The notes beneath the pieces were generated by a model, which ran no database searches, was not told the origin of the DNA, and saw only the letters and a list, made by a program, of their open reading frames with translations. DNA of 64,000 bases from Botrytis cinerea B05.10 (Eukaryota; Ascomycota; Leotiomycetes; Helotiales; Sclerotiniaceae). Location: contig NC_037323.1 of NCBI RefSeq assembly GCF_000143535.2, positions 1,922,001 to 1,986,000 of the forward strand. Direction: 5' to 3'. How positions within the stretch are numbered: position 1 is the first letter of the stretch; each line of letters opens with the position of its first letter. The position numbers were made by a program, and so were the translations under genes. Below, in pieces: positions 36,635-48,550 of this stretch.

Positions 36635-37385
36635 ATCTTTTTGTGCTTCCTTCTCGTACCGCCCTCTTAATCCCTGATGACTCGTTTTCGTCTTCTCTTC
36701 ACTTCTCTTGAATGTCTCAAATTTCTTGAATATTATTCGAGGAATCTCAGATGGAAATCTCTACACAGCACTTTAGTTATGTGAGGCAGGTAGTTGGATA
36801 CATCAACCAAGATGGACGAATATCCCCAATCACCTCCCTTCAATAAGAACAGGAAAGAAAACAGCACAATCATTCATCCGCACCGCTACTTGGCAGCATT
36901 CTTTCCCGAATTCGAGACATTCACAATAACATTATTTTGTTTAAAGAAAAGGATTTATTCATAAAAAGTTGAAAGGTAAAGCTTTTTGATGCTTTACTCT
37001 GCTCTGCTCTGTGAATTCACATTCATACTAGGTAGGTAGGTCGTAGCAATTGACCATACCCAGTATTTACCCGAACATTCCCCCCTCCAGAACTCCCTCC
37101 GCCGCCCGCCTATCAAACCCATTTGATCCTACCATCAATCCCCAAAACCTCTGCACTGCTATCCCTTACCCCTTTCCCTTCACTCCTTTTCCATTTCGCA
37201 TAGTAGAAATCTTCATTTTCAATCCGATCCCGTCTTGCAAAATAACACTTCCATGCCCAATCTCTACGTTATGCATCTTATGTACGTACTCATCTAATAA
37301 ATACCGGAAAGAGTTGAAATATCTTCATTTCTACTTCTTTGCTCTCCGTCTTCCATTCTTGTTCCCATACCATAATTTAAATATA
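36635..37385. other. Intergenic, ZIP4 5' flank to acuM 3' flank
   Basis: Minus-strand frame upstream of the ZIP4 start remains open to about 36763 and might be coding. The rest is AT-rich, with a TAGG repeat near 37029-37040 and no gene seen. Confidence 0.5.
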
Positions 37386-39503
37386 TCACCGCTTGACAGG
37401 ATCTTGAGGTAAGAAGTTTCCAACAATCAGAGATGGGCTATTTGGATTTACTGTTAGTTTTGGTCTTGGAAATGCTGTTCATCTCAACCATGATTCCTTT
37501 TTACTGACAACCCCGTCTCCAGTCTCCTGAAACCCTCCACATAAAGGTACCCCTACAGAAGAAAAGAGAGAAACTTACATCTTATGATCATCCCTCCTCA
37601 CATTGAACGAAAAACAACATTTAATCGTCGGATCTTTACTCTTATCATCCGGATTCTTCAACGAACAACTCGTCAGAAGTGCTTTCTGATTCAAATCAAA
37701 AGCTATAGCTCCAAATTTCTCCCAATAATTAACTAGCGATTCCTCCGTCAGGATCTCGTGGATCGCTATTTTTCCCTATTGAAAGAAGATTATCAGCCGT
37801 TGGAAAAGGAAAAGTATCGGAAGATAGATTCAGCCACAATTGCAGCATCTTCCACATTTGTCCTTGCCAAGAACGTTTGAGTGCGAGTGTGAACGAGAAT
37901 GGAAATCTTCAAAGCAACTTACATCCCGTAATTTTTCAATAGGAACATGTATTAACTCAGCCATTTCCTTGTTTCCCCTGAAAATCTCTCCCGTTCTCCT
38001 CCAACAACAAGCTGGAATGGCCATACTTGCAAAAACTCGATCATACTCCATCAAACTCCTTTCAAACCACATTTCCACGTAGATGAGTTCAATATCTGTC
38101 AATGCTTGCACCTTTTCTCTGAACTTTGGTCGGAAACGATCCAATTGCCGGAGTATTTTTTGCTTTGAAGCCGGTTGCATATGTCCATCCATGTAAGCCG
38201 AAAGTCTCGCATACCCCTTAACATAATTGAAAGGCTTCAGCATTCCGGCGTCGTACTTTGCCCTCAACAACAGTTGCATTCTAACTTCGGGGACATCGTT
38301 ACCAGTGGGATCAGCTGCTTGAAGGTAGTACTCGCGGGCTTTATCAATTGGTATGACGCTCGCCGGTCTCGAAATCGAGTTTCCTGGTGGATTCAGTCCT
38401 GCTGATGGACCACTACCTGAAGCTTGTTGCGCTCCTGATGTGAGCGTGTTGGAATTGCCTCCTGATAACATTGAACCAGCTTGATCAGGATAAAAATTTG
38501 ATGTGTCTTCTGTACCTAGAGCTCCGTCGTCTAGAAGACTATTATTGAGGAAATCGTTCAGAAGATTGTACTCGTTGGTGACTTCCGGTGCGTTGAACAT
38601 GTACGATGGATGGTAGTTATGCATATCTTGAAATTGGTTTTGCGACCCAAGCCAGTCATTCGGATACCCAAGAACTATAACGAAAAAGGATTAATACGTG
38701 CCCAATATTTCAAAGTAATCTCGGAGACAAAAGAAGAAACCCAGGAGAATATAAAGCATCATACATTGATTATTGCTGCTACAATTGAGAGCATTCGCTT
38801 GTATCCCAGAAACCGGTGTAGGCTGGGCCAGCTGAAGAGAGATACCACGGGATATGGCTGGTGCTCCAAGACTCAATTTGTTTTCTTGAACTTGATCTTG
38901 ACCTTGTTGTTGTTGCTGTTGTTCCGCCGTGACGAACGAGTTATTTAGACTATTGTCAAGAGGATTTTCGAGCTTAAGACCTGGCGGTGTCCCTCCCAGC
39001 TCCTCCGCTGTTCCTGCTGTAGCGTTGTTGTTATGGTGATGCTGCTGACCCTTCGCCGCTGCCTTCTTCGTGGTCGACTCCGGTTCGCGGGGCTCATCAT
39101 GACAAAGATGCCCAATTCCACGCTTTGTACACCTCGCGCAAGGTCGTACTAAATCGCATGTCATGTGCTGCTCAGGGACAAGACCGAATTAGCTGTTGGC
39201 CACTGGCATTTCAATGTCACGCATAACGGTATGCAAACACCCGTCCAACCCTCCCCTTGTAGTATGACCCAATCGAGTACTCACAGATCGCCGACAGTAC
39301 ACACAAGCTGTAAAAGACGTTCCACAATTAGCCAATGTTTCAGATCATGTAATTCAATTTGGGAAGTCGTTGGTTCCCTTGGGAAACTTCTGCATACCAT
39401 GATTTACTTTACGCCTCTTCTTCGGGCTCTTGTTTGCGCCAGCAGCTGCAGATGATGCCGGTGGCTTTGCATCCTGCCCATTGTTGGCTCCATTTTGTTC
39501 CAT
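37386..39503 (-). CDS. acuM: Zn2Cys6-PAS regulator of gluconeogenesis, AcuM/Rds2 type
   Basis: Transcription factor that in Aspergillus and yeast activates gluconeogenic and respiratory genes on non-sugar carbon. Six exons: 39503-39398, 39307-39285 (23 nt), 39167-38765, 38674-37923, 37775-37579 and 37437-37386; 510 residues. The zinc cluster has Cys37, 40, 47, 52, 55 and 64 (ACVYCRRSHMTCD, RPCARCTKR, GHLCHDEPRE) preceded by the basic KKRRKVNH. Gln-, Asn- and Ser-rich linkers follow. The C-terminal half matches the Rds2 pattern I remember: LKPFNYVKGYARL, FERSLMEYDRVFASM, PACCWRRTGEIFRGNKE, RDGKIAIHEILTEES and a final IPSLIVGNFLPQD, which is the PAS-like region. The last acceptor (AAATAG/CCC) was chosen because it gives HKIPSLIVGNF. 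The zinc cluster pattern sets it apart from the related AcuK/Ert1 factors. Confidence 0.9.
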
Positions 39504-40068
39504 GGCATCAGAGCCTAAGTTTCATAGGGTTCCATTGGATTGCGACGCTGCGCTGGTCGTTATTGAAGGGGTGAACGAAGCTTTTGAAAGACGATAAATT
39601 TATGAATAGAAGGACCCTTTCAGCTTGGTCAGCTCAATTCACTACTCATCACACAAGAGTGGAAATTTACCTTGTATTAATCGATTAGTAAAGTAATAAT
39701 GTCCTTATCTAAATTGCTGGGTTAATTTGTGTTGCAAGATTTGGGTTAATGGGATTGTTGACTTGACGTGTAGAACGCGGGGCGACGGCAGCTACTGCAA
39801 ATTTCATCGTGAAGCGAGGTTGATCAAGGGTGGTCCAGGTCTAAAAGATACTTTGGTACAAAGAACAAATAAATTGTAGATCATTATAACTACATACATA
39901 TCAATGATGAAGAAGGCAATTTTGGGTATCTAATACAATAACTATAGAATCAATGGCCACGCAACACAGAAATATTCCTCTGGAATGTTTCTCCCAAACT
40001 TAAACATGTAATCCCACTTTCCTCCCACCAAACCGTTGTGTCTTGCGTCAATAACCGTTTTTATGTCT
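39504..40068. other. Intergenic, acuM 5' flank to CENP-Q 3' flank
   Basis: Promoter of acuM and terminator region of the CENP-Q gene. No gene seen. Confidence 0.5.
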
Positions 40069-41864
40069 TTAACCCAGAACAACGCCATTGTACTGTTCGA
40101 GATTGAGATGACTGAATAGAGCAGCTTGTACAGAAGCTTTACTCTTAGCCATAGCATCGGTAATACCTTCAATCTGTTGTAAGTTGCCCTTAATACTGTC
40201 CACGTGACCATCTATACTTTTAACAATGCCTTCAAGATCTTGATATTTCGAGGCCTGGAGGAGATGTTAGTTATGTATGAGGTTTATAAATAATAGAAAC
40301 TTACGTTTAGAGTTATTGAGGAAGTAGATGCGTTCTCATCTATACCAATGTTATCATTGAGTACCTTTTGAGCGCCATCAACCTCGAACTGAAGCAATGG
40401 ATGAGCTTTTCGAGCAGCTTGTCTTCTACTTGTCGCTTCATCCTTTGCATTTGCCTCCAGTTCTGCAAGATATCTCTCCTCATTCTCAAGTAGAATCTCC
40501 TCTTTCCTCAATTCGGCCTCCAAAAGATTATTTGAATGCAAAACCGGTGTGAGTTGATTCTCTAAAGCTCGATTGTAATCCAGTATCTTCTCAAAATCAA
40601 AATCATCCTCTGGATTGGTTCTTGTCCCTTTAGGAAATGGCATGCCCTTTCGAACTCTATTCAAAAGCCGACGGCTTATCATTTGTATTGCTGTACTGGC
40701 TTGAGTCTTCTTGCGTTCATCGCGAACCTGTAAGACAACTGGTCTTTGCACATCAACCAATAACTCTGAGATCTTATCTAAGCACGCTGGTGGTAGAGGT
40801 TCCCATTTCGTATTGATAGTTTCGTGTGTTACACGCCGAGTAACAGCTGCTAGATGTCGATATGAAGGCGGCTCTGGCTGTTCTTCCTCGGCCCGTTTAT
40901 CCTGTGAATCTTCCACACGACGACGTTTAGTTTGTTGTTGTGGTTGCTGTTCTTCAGTATTCGAATTCTTCCGCTTCTTTGTGGACTCGGAATTATCTGA
41001 AGCCCCAGCTTTCTTAGTTTTTGGCTTTCCAGCATCCGGCTCATTGGTTTGTGATACATCCGATATTCTAACATGCTTCTTCGGCTTCGATGATTTCGAT
41101 TGCTTCTCGGATGCTTCTTCGTCATTCTTGGAGGGCTTCTTCATTTTACGAGTTGGCACCGATGATTCAGGTCCTACCTGATGGCGCTTTTGTGATCGCG
41201 ACGACTTGCTCTTCTCGGCCTCGATATTAACCCCATCGCTCTTTCTCTCTCGATTATTTGTAGTACCCACATTCCCCAACGCAGGCCTTCCACGATTTTT
41301 TTCCTCTACACGCGTGTGTGGCGCCTTTAATCCATCCTTTGTTCGGCCTCCCGTCGTCGCGCTTTTTGATGATCCATTACTCGCTGCGCGATCAACAACT
41401 CCTACAGCAGGTCTACCCCTCTTCTTCTGCGGTGCCAGAGAACTGATCGCAGTTACCGTTTCACTGACATCCGTATTGCCATGCCCACTCAATAATCCTC
41501 CCGTGTTATTTGTATTTTTCCTTCCTCTTCTCGTTCTTGAACTCTCATCTTCAGCCACGACCTCAACATTGCCCTCTCCCTCATCGTTCCCCTCGCTTTG
41601 TTTCGAGATCCCAGAACCCGGATCCAAAGAAGGTCGACCCCTCTTCTTCTCACTAGGCACATTCATTCCCGTCGGAACCCAAGGTCTTGCCTTTTTCTTT
41701 GCAATTCCTCCACCCACTGTATTTATATTTGGACTTTGACTTTGCGCGTGTGCCGTAGCTTGACTGCCTCCTGCCTCCTCCCCATTCGCATCTTTATTTT
41801 CATTATCTTGCACCTCCCACCAGCTCGACGGTCTCGCTCTCCTACGCTTTCCTTCTTCTGCCAT
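40069..41864 (-). CDS. Inner-kinetochore protein CENP-Q (Okp1/Fta7-like) with AT-hooks
   Basis: CCAN subunit that pairs with CENP-U in the COMA part of the constitutive kinetochore. Exons 41864-40305 and 40254-40069 give 581 residues. Start: MAEEGKRRRARPSSWWEV is favoured, but in-frame ATGs lie upstream (41924 region). The N-terminal 340 residues are disordered and basic, with three AT-hook cores RGRP at 75-78, 149-152 and 191-194 (KKRGRPS, KKRGRPA, KNRGRPA). The conserved region starts about residue 350 (PSYRHLAAVTRRVTHETI, TKWEPLPPACLDKISELL) and continues as coiled coil (DFEKILDYNRALENQLTPVL, EERYLAELEANAKDEA). The short second exon (YQDLEGIVKSIDGHVDSIKG) is a further helix and ends the protein. 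Assignment rests on remembered similarity to fungal CENP-Q proteins. Confidence 0.83.
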
Positions 41865-42587
41865 ATTGATATTGTAATCGTATCGTGTTATTGTTGTGCT
41901 GTGATCCTGGTGTTTTCCGTCCATCAACTTTCCATTCCCCTCAACCCATGCAACTCTGCGAACCAATCACATCGTTTCCTGACAGCCTCAAAAACCTTTT
42001 GTTGCACGTCTGGTTACACAACCAGACATGGGGCTTTTTGCAGATCTACAATTTTTGGACCAGAAAGAGGAAGATTCCGCGATCTTGAAAATATTGCCCC
42101 GGGGATTTTGACCGAGAATTGCGATGCCAATTCTTCTGGGCGTTCTCCATTGAACACAGGCAAAATCGCATCGAGACATGAAATCGCGTGCATAAAAGCG
42201 CACGGATGATTTAAGGATTTTTGACCTTGTTGGACGCGCCGTCGTGTATGGATGGGAGTGTATTTGATGGGTAATTCACTCATGCGACTGAGTTGAGCCA
42301 ACAGAGTTTTATGGGATGGGATGGAATGAGTTAATTCGCTATTCACTTTTCACTATCTGTTTTGTTCTGTTTCATGATCTCCATTTCACATCGAATGTAT
42401 TGAATGAGATTTCTTCACGATGACATATCAAACAACAATCAAGGAAGCAGGCATACTTTTTGACTGAACAGAGAAGTATATAAAGACCTTTTTGATTCAT
42501 CCCATATCCATAACTCCGTACAAATGCTATTTTATAAGTCATTACCCTTCTTCATCTTCCCATCTGATCTCGCCACTCAAGATCCGC
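41865..42587. other. Intergenic, CENP-Q 5' flank to RRP12 3' flank
   Basis: Promoter of the CENP-Q gene and 3' flank of rrp12. ORFs on both strands at 41885-42346 overlap one another and have no family signal. Confidence 0.5.
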
Positions 42588-45500
42588 TTATCTCCTTGGG
42601 TGACCATTTCCCCTTCCTCTGCCCCTAGGACTCTTCATAACCCTTCCACTACGATCTCCTCCACCACCACCTGATCTCTTCTCCTCACCCAAGCCTCTCC
42701 TTCCAGCATTAAAGCCTCCTCTTCCACCACCTCTTCCACCTCGCCCTCTGTCACCTCCTCTTCCACCCCTTCCCCTCTCCCTATCCCCACCTATGCTCTT
42801 CTTAACAGCCTTTACCTCATCCTCATCAACATCCATCTCATCATCCTCATCCTGTCCCTTCCTGTTACTGAACTTAAGTCTTCCACCTCTACCCTTCTTC
42901 GGCGCATCTCTACCCTTCAATGCATGGACATAAGCACCCACACCACCATCTTCCTCTGCCGGAGTATCGATAACCATTTGATCATCATCATCACTATCAT
43001 TGCCTCCAAGCAACAATTTTCCATCCAAGTCCACCTTTGCCTTTGTTCTGGTGATCGTTCGCGCTTTTATAGGTTTGGTAGTTGAAATACTACCAAGTGC
43101 CTTGCGATCCAGCAAATCAAGTGGCTCATCATCATCTTCCACAATATATTGGTTCCCGCCAGTAGCCTTCTTACCGCCCTTCTTTCTTGATTTACCAAGG
43201 ACTTCATCATCTGAAACATCAGAGCCAGATGATTCGGAGTCACTTCCGTGAAGAGCCTCATCGTATTCATTCTCGAATCTGTTTCTTCTCTTGCCACCAG
43301 TTTCCTCCTCATCACTGTCCTCGCCTGCTTCTTTAGCGGCATCCTTATTTCTCTTTCTTCTCTCACGGGTCTTGCGAATATTGGTAATGAGCTTCTTGTC
43401 TTCTTCTGGACAATGCTTATTGACAATCTCAACGCCGAATCGACGAATCATACGTTCGAGAATGTGCTTAACCTTGGCCTTGAAATGAGCTTTGTGCTCA
43501 TGACTCCAGACCATGAGATTAGGAATGAGACTTTCAAGACGTGGAAGCACAAGAGAAGAAGGCAGAGAAATGACACAGACTTTAACAAAGCCAAGAACAC
43601 TGCGAACAATTTCACGATTGTTGGATGTGAGGAAGAGATCCATAGTTTGGACAAGATCACTAACAGTTTCGGGGGATAGAGATTCGCGGAAGTTGTACAG
43701 GATACGGGTAAGAGCAGTGATAGACGCAGATACCATGTGAGGTGTGCTACCAGCGAGACCGGCACTGACCATGGTAAAGTATTCTTCGAGGGTTGCGGTT
43801 ACAGCTGGTGCATCGTCAGGCATGTGAGATACCTTGCTGTTGTCGATAATGGCGCCAGAAGATGAAGCAATCTTCTCTCCCATTAAGATGAGGAGATCGA
43901 AAGCTGTAGTTCGAGCACGCTCGTTTGTTTCCTTACACGAGATGACGACCTCAGATAGAATGGCTGGGATGAAGTGAAGGGAGTCGGCTGGGAGGAAAGG
44001 AATAAGAACGGAGATAGCAGCAAGACGATCACGCTTTGCTGGTGTGGATACCTTTTCAGAACTGTTCAAAAGGAGTTCCTGAAGATCAGTGCTACGTTCT
44101 TGCAACGCCGCCTTGCCAGTTTCCGACTCAGCAAGTCGAGGAATAAGTTTGTAAGCCTTCTTTTGAAGTTGAGGGTCATCATCTTTGACAATGATAAGAG
44201 CTGCCATATTGAAAAGAGTGCTGAAACTGTCTCTTGGTAAGTAGATGGAAATTGTAATAACCAAATCCATAAGACTGTGACTCGTAGGTGGCATCTTGTT
44301 AGCCGCATTTTGTTGCCTTTGTTTTTGCTTCTCTGCTTGAGTTTGAGCACCAGCTTCGGCGAGCGATGTTCCTAATGCTTGACTAACTCGTTCGAATGTC
44401 TCCATGAGTTCTTGAGCAGGGGTGATGCTCAGGAATGCGTTGATACATTGCAAGATGAAACCTCTGTACTGTGGTAATGTTTCGTTGTAGACATTGAACA
44501 AAACAGAAAGCATATTGCTAGCGAACGTAGCTAAGTGCTCAATGTTCTTTTGTGCAGCAGCTTTTGAAACACGACTTTGGAGGAGTAAGTCTTCCTCTCC
44601 TTCAATGGCGATAATTGCTTGGTTAGACTCTATCAAAGTTTGTAAAGCTCTGCAAATGTCTGAACGTAGATCAACTTGTCCATATAAAATGTTGACAAGT
44701 ATTTCCGCGAATTTGATATCAAAAGCTTCAGTGAGATCCAATGGCAGATCGCAATAACCAGGAAGAATAGCCCAGATCTGTTTAACAATAGTTTCGAAAA
44801 TCTTGATATCCATTGTCTTTTCAGCAGCTCCGTGATCGCCTACTCTCTGTAGCATTGCTTGACTCAATGGCTCGAGTTCAGTTCGGAAATGTTGGAGATT
44901 TGTGTTACTGACATAGTCTCTTAGAATAGGTAACATCCAGGCGCGTCCAGGTTGTCCAGCTTTTTGTTTGATGAGGTTGAGAGGTAAGATGCTAAGAACT
45001 CTCTCTGGCCCCATAGCTCTAATGGCTTTTCCAAGAATTTCATCCGCTTCCTTCTTACCAGCAAAAGACTCGCTACCTCTGAGCTCGCCGATTGCGCGAA
45101 CAACTTCAGATAAAATTGGGTCTGCTCTCCATCTCAAAGCATCAAACATGGAACCCATGACATTGAAAGTTTCCATCCAAGCAGCTTGATACTTGACACT
45201 CAAGAGATCGATTGCACACTTTGCCAACTTCTCGAGGACTTTCTCATCAAAAATCGAAGGCTCTGCAATAACTGAATCTGGGACACAATTTGCCATCAAT
45301 GAAATTAAACATTCCGATGCAGATACTCGAATGCTGTGTGATGAAGATGACATGAATCCAGAGATCATTGTGAAAAGCTCAGGCAACTTTGCGAAAGTCT
45401 CCTCTGGCTCCAATTGAGCAGAAACATCGTAACCCCGCGACAATACAGCAATCCAAGGAGGTAAGAGTTGAGAATCGTTTTGAGAAGGTCTCAATTCAGA

Positions 45501-46449
45501 GATCACTTCTAAAAGTCGAGGTAACTTCGATGTGGCGGTTTCGTTTGCCATGCCCTCAAATATCATCTCGAATACTTCGAACGAAGTCATAGCTAAATAT
45601 TCGTTGCTCGATTTCGAAATATTCAACAACACCTCGCACAATGCCTCAATCTTCTTACTTGGCCATCCTCCAGATGCGCCTGCAACAGTCTTAACTAATT
45701 GTAATGCGTGAATCAAAGCTGGTTCATGTTCCGCAGTTGCGCTGGTCTTTCTCTGTTTCCTAGCTTGATGCGATTGGGCCGCCAAATCACTCAAACTTCT
45801 CAAAGCAGTTTCCGCACACATGTCCGCCGCAGGATGATCGAGGGAAGGACTTGGTGGAGGGTTCTTCAGAATATTTGCCAGTGCTTCTTGCGCGCGCTTT
45901 CGAATCTTAGGTCTGTGATCCACAGCGAAATTTAATAATCCAGCAATTGCCCTTCTGGGCCCAATTGCCATGACTTCCAATTCCCATGCCGTAGAATCCT
46001 GTGCGAGTAATAACGATTCGAGACATCCTATCGAAGGTCTGAGGAGAGGAGCATCTGCTTCTGGTAATATAAGGGCGGGACCGAGATTTGTGAGAATCTG
46101 AGTAAATTTTGATCGGAGAAGTGGTTGCGGGGCAAAAGGTGTAATGATATCGAGTAAATAAACGACAGACGTGGTTAAATCTTTATTGACCTCTCCATCT
46201 TGAGGGCACGCTTGTCTTAAGAGTGCCAACAATGCGGCAAAATACCCAGTTGGCGTGGCTTCTGTTTTCTGATCTTTAAGTGTATCCTCAACCGCAGACA
46301 ATACAATTGCAGTCTAGACGTCGATACCAGTCAGTAGAGTTCACAAGATCACCATAGACATTTCCAGAATTGCAGTTCTCTGGACATACCTGTTTTTGAT
46401 TTTGAAGCTTCGGCGAGCGTATCTTGTCGAGCTTTTCCTGTAAAGACAT
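42588..46449 (-). CDS. rrp12: Ribosome biogenesis and export factor RRP12
   Basis: HEAT-repeat protein needed for maturation and nuclear export of both pre-ribosomal subunits. Exon 1 is only 60 nt (46449-46390, MSLQEKLDKIRSPKLQNQKQ) and joins in phase 0 to 46313-42588, starting TAIVLSAVEDTLKDQ; total 1261 residues. The body is a long helical solenoid (NUC173 region around 350-560). The C-terminal 250 residues change to charged sequence: TRERRKRNKDAAKEAGEDSD, runs of Asp/Glu, basic clusters, and a final RGG-rich tail (ERGRGGRGGDRGRGGRGGG). Such tails are known in nucleolar RNA-binding proteins; it is longer than I recall from yeast Rrp12. Divergent from the next gene across about 700 bases. 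Confidence 0.93.
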
Positions 46450-47144
46450 TGTGAGAGACCTTTCTTAATTGCTCTTTGCGCCTTCACTGCCGCAATAAAA
46501 AATCAAAAAATGCTTCTGATAAAAAAAAAGTTTCTGATAATCGATAGCGATCAGACCAAAAGTGTAAGGCTTGCCGTAGCTAGCGAATAGCGATAGAGAG
46601 AGAGATGACATCCACTTTCAGGAGCACTAATACCGAAAGAGACTAGTGGTCAGCGAAGTAAGCAAAGCTGGGGTCATTGGAACTGTTGATTGGCCCATCC
46701 CCCTTCCTCCCCCCCCCTCGAAATATTGCTGTGGAGTTTCTTTGGAGCGAAAGGGTACTTCCAGGTATTTCGAGGGTATCCATTAATATTGATATTCCCA
46801 TTTAAAAACCATCTGGCCTCATCATCACTTATTAAGCTGGAGGGCTTCATGATAAACGATATACAAAATCTTTTGTGTTCATTTATAATCTTCCCCAATT
46901 CACCATTTCATATCGTTGTAGATATCTCGTCTCTCCTTTCCTCCAACTCAATCTTTGATTTGATCAGCCCATTCGCGAAAAACTGTTATCGCGGCGCATT
47001 CAATTAGCTATTGCCAATCAGCGCAGATCCACAGCCTAATCGCAGAAAGCTTCCTAATCAGAAACCTGCTTATATAGTCTCTCGACCCCCCTCAATTCTA
47101 ACATCTTCAACCCCTCATCATCCATTCCACAACAAACCGCCAAA
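46450..47144. other. Divergent intergenic, rrp12 / membrane protein
   Basis: Shared promoter region. The ORFs at 46674-47007 on both strands have no family signal. The 50 bases before 47145 are C/A-rich, like a leader. Confidence 0.5.
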
Positions 47145-47998
47145 ATGCGCATTCCTACCGTTTCCATCCTTGCCCTCCCTCTCCTGGTCGCAGCTCAAGA
47201 ATCTCCTCTCGACCAAGCCAAAGCTCAAGCTCAATACTGGCTCGGAAAACTTCAATCTTATATCCCCTCTCCAGCCTCCGAATCTCCCCTGGAAGCCGCA
47301 ACTGCAAAAGTCGGCGAAGCAAAAATCCACCACCTCACCCTCGATACCTGGCAAGAAACCATTCGCGGAAGCGTCACTCCCGAGTCCTCGCTCCCTCAAG
47401 AATGGTGGGTTCTAGCTACCGGCGGAAACAAAACCTGTTTTGGTCTCTGCGGCAAAATCGAAAAGGGCTTCAATGAATCCGCTGCCCTTTTCGCTGTCGA
47501 CCCCACAGCTCCACACATGGCAGTTTTGAATTGCGACGAGCAACCCGTTCTTTGCAATTCGTGGGGCGCAGGACCACCACATTTGTGGACTATGGAAGTT
47601 GGGGCTCCAGGATCTCCAGTTCCTATTATCACGGTTCCATTGAACACTACTTCTACAACCGTCACTACATTCACCGATTTGCACACAACCAAATCGTACA
47701 AGAAAAAGGCACCTTATGAGGGTTGGTTCCATCCTTTCGATGGTGAACTTGCGCAATATGGTGCCGCAGTTCCAGTTGGATATGTACTTTGGTTCTTTGC
47801 AGTTGTTCCCAGCTGGATGTTCATGATTGGTGTTTCTTTCTTGAGCAGAACCATCATGTAGGTTTCCCCTCATTTTTGAATTCTAAGCATCCCACTAATA
47901 GCCATTCTAGGAGCAAGCGAACTCTCGGTCCACAAGGACCTGCAGCTGCTGGAGCTCGTCCACGCGCTGCCCCAGCTGGAGATGGAGTTACCTATTAA
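47145..47998 (+). CDS. ER-type single-pass protein with thioredoxin-like lumenal domain
   Basis: Exons 47145-47857 and 47911-47998 join in frame, 266 residues. A signal peptide (MRIPTVSILALPLLVAAQ) is followed by a helix and a lumenal domain with EWWVLATGGNKTCFGLCGK, VDPTAPHMAVLNCDEQPVLC and NSWGAGPPHLWTMEV; the order of strands and the Cys pair in CFGLC suggest a thioredoxin-like fold, but the spacing is C-x3-C, not the catalytic C-x2-C. Several N-glycosylation sequons (NKT, NES, NTT) agree with lumenal exposure. One transmembrane helix (VPVGYVLWFFAVVPSWMFMI) precedes a short cytosolic tail rich in Ala, Pro and Arg, mostly from exon 2. I have seen similar hypothetical proteins in ascomycetes; function unknown. 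Confidence 0.82.
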
Positions 47999-48550
47999 GA
48001 ATTTTTTGTCACGAATATAAATTTGGGGAAGACTGCGGTGGAGGATCTAATTCTCATATACCATGCATGTTTTCAAAGCGACGGGTGGCTGGAATGCGAT
48101 TTACGTAGCTTATCTAAACAAATTTTAATGAATGGAGAAATGGGTATCATAATTATCAAACCTTACGCCTTGCTAATTCCTTGACATCTGGTTCCGTGCC
48201 ATGTGCACTGCGTCTGCAAATGACGCTCCGCTGGCCCTCTAGGAGCCACCGCCGTGGAGGCAGACTTTATGGAAAGGGAAATATACCAAAACCTCCAAAT
48301 TGTGTCCACTCGTATGTCTTCACCCTTGGTAGTGATGCATCACCGCGACGTTTGCGCCTGTGTGAACGCACTTAGCTGCTTGATCGCGAATCCTCAATCC
48401 TCAATGCGCAATGCGCCCGTCTTTTCCCTCGTCGCTGATCATGTTCTAAAACGAAGCGATTCCTCATTACCTTCATTGGCCAAAACCATCTTTCCTATCT
48501 CCTTCAGAGCTGTCCAATTGTAATATCTATCCATGTCCCGCTCATGGCGA
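47999..48550. other. Tail-to-tail intergenic with repeat fragment
   Basis: 3' flanks of the membrane protein (+) and Cnl2 (-). It contains the element fragment at 48222-48265. No gene seen. Confidence 0.55.
48222..48265. repeat. Fragment of dispersed GC-rich element
   Basis: Forty-four bases whose reverse complement matches 36143-36186 with seven differences, six of them transitions. The similarity stops sharply at the left side, so only one end of the element seems preserved. Confidence 0.65.

Noticed and set aside
47396..47873. Long minus-strand ORFs opposite the thioredoxin-like gene
   Set aside because: Shadow frames of a well-supported plus-strand gene with signal peptide and membrane helix.
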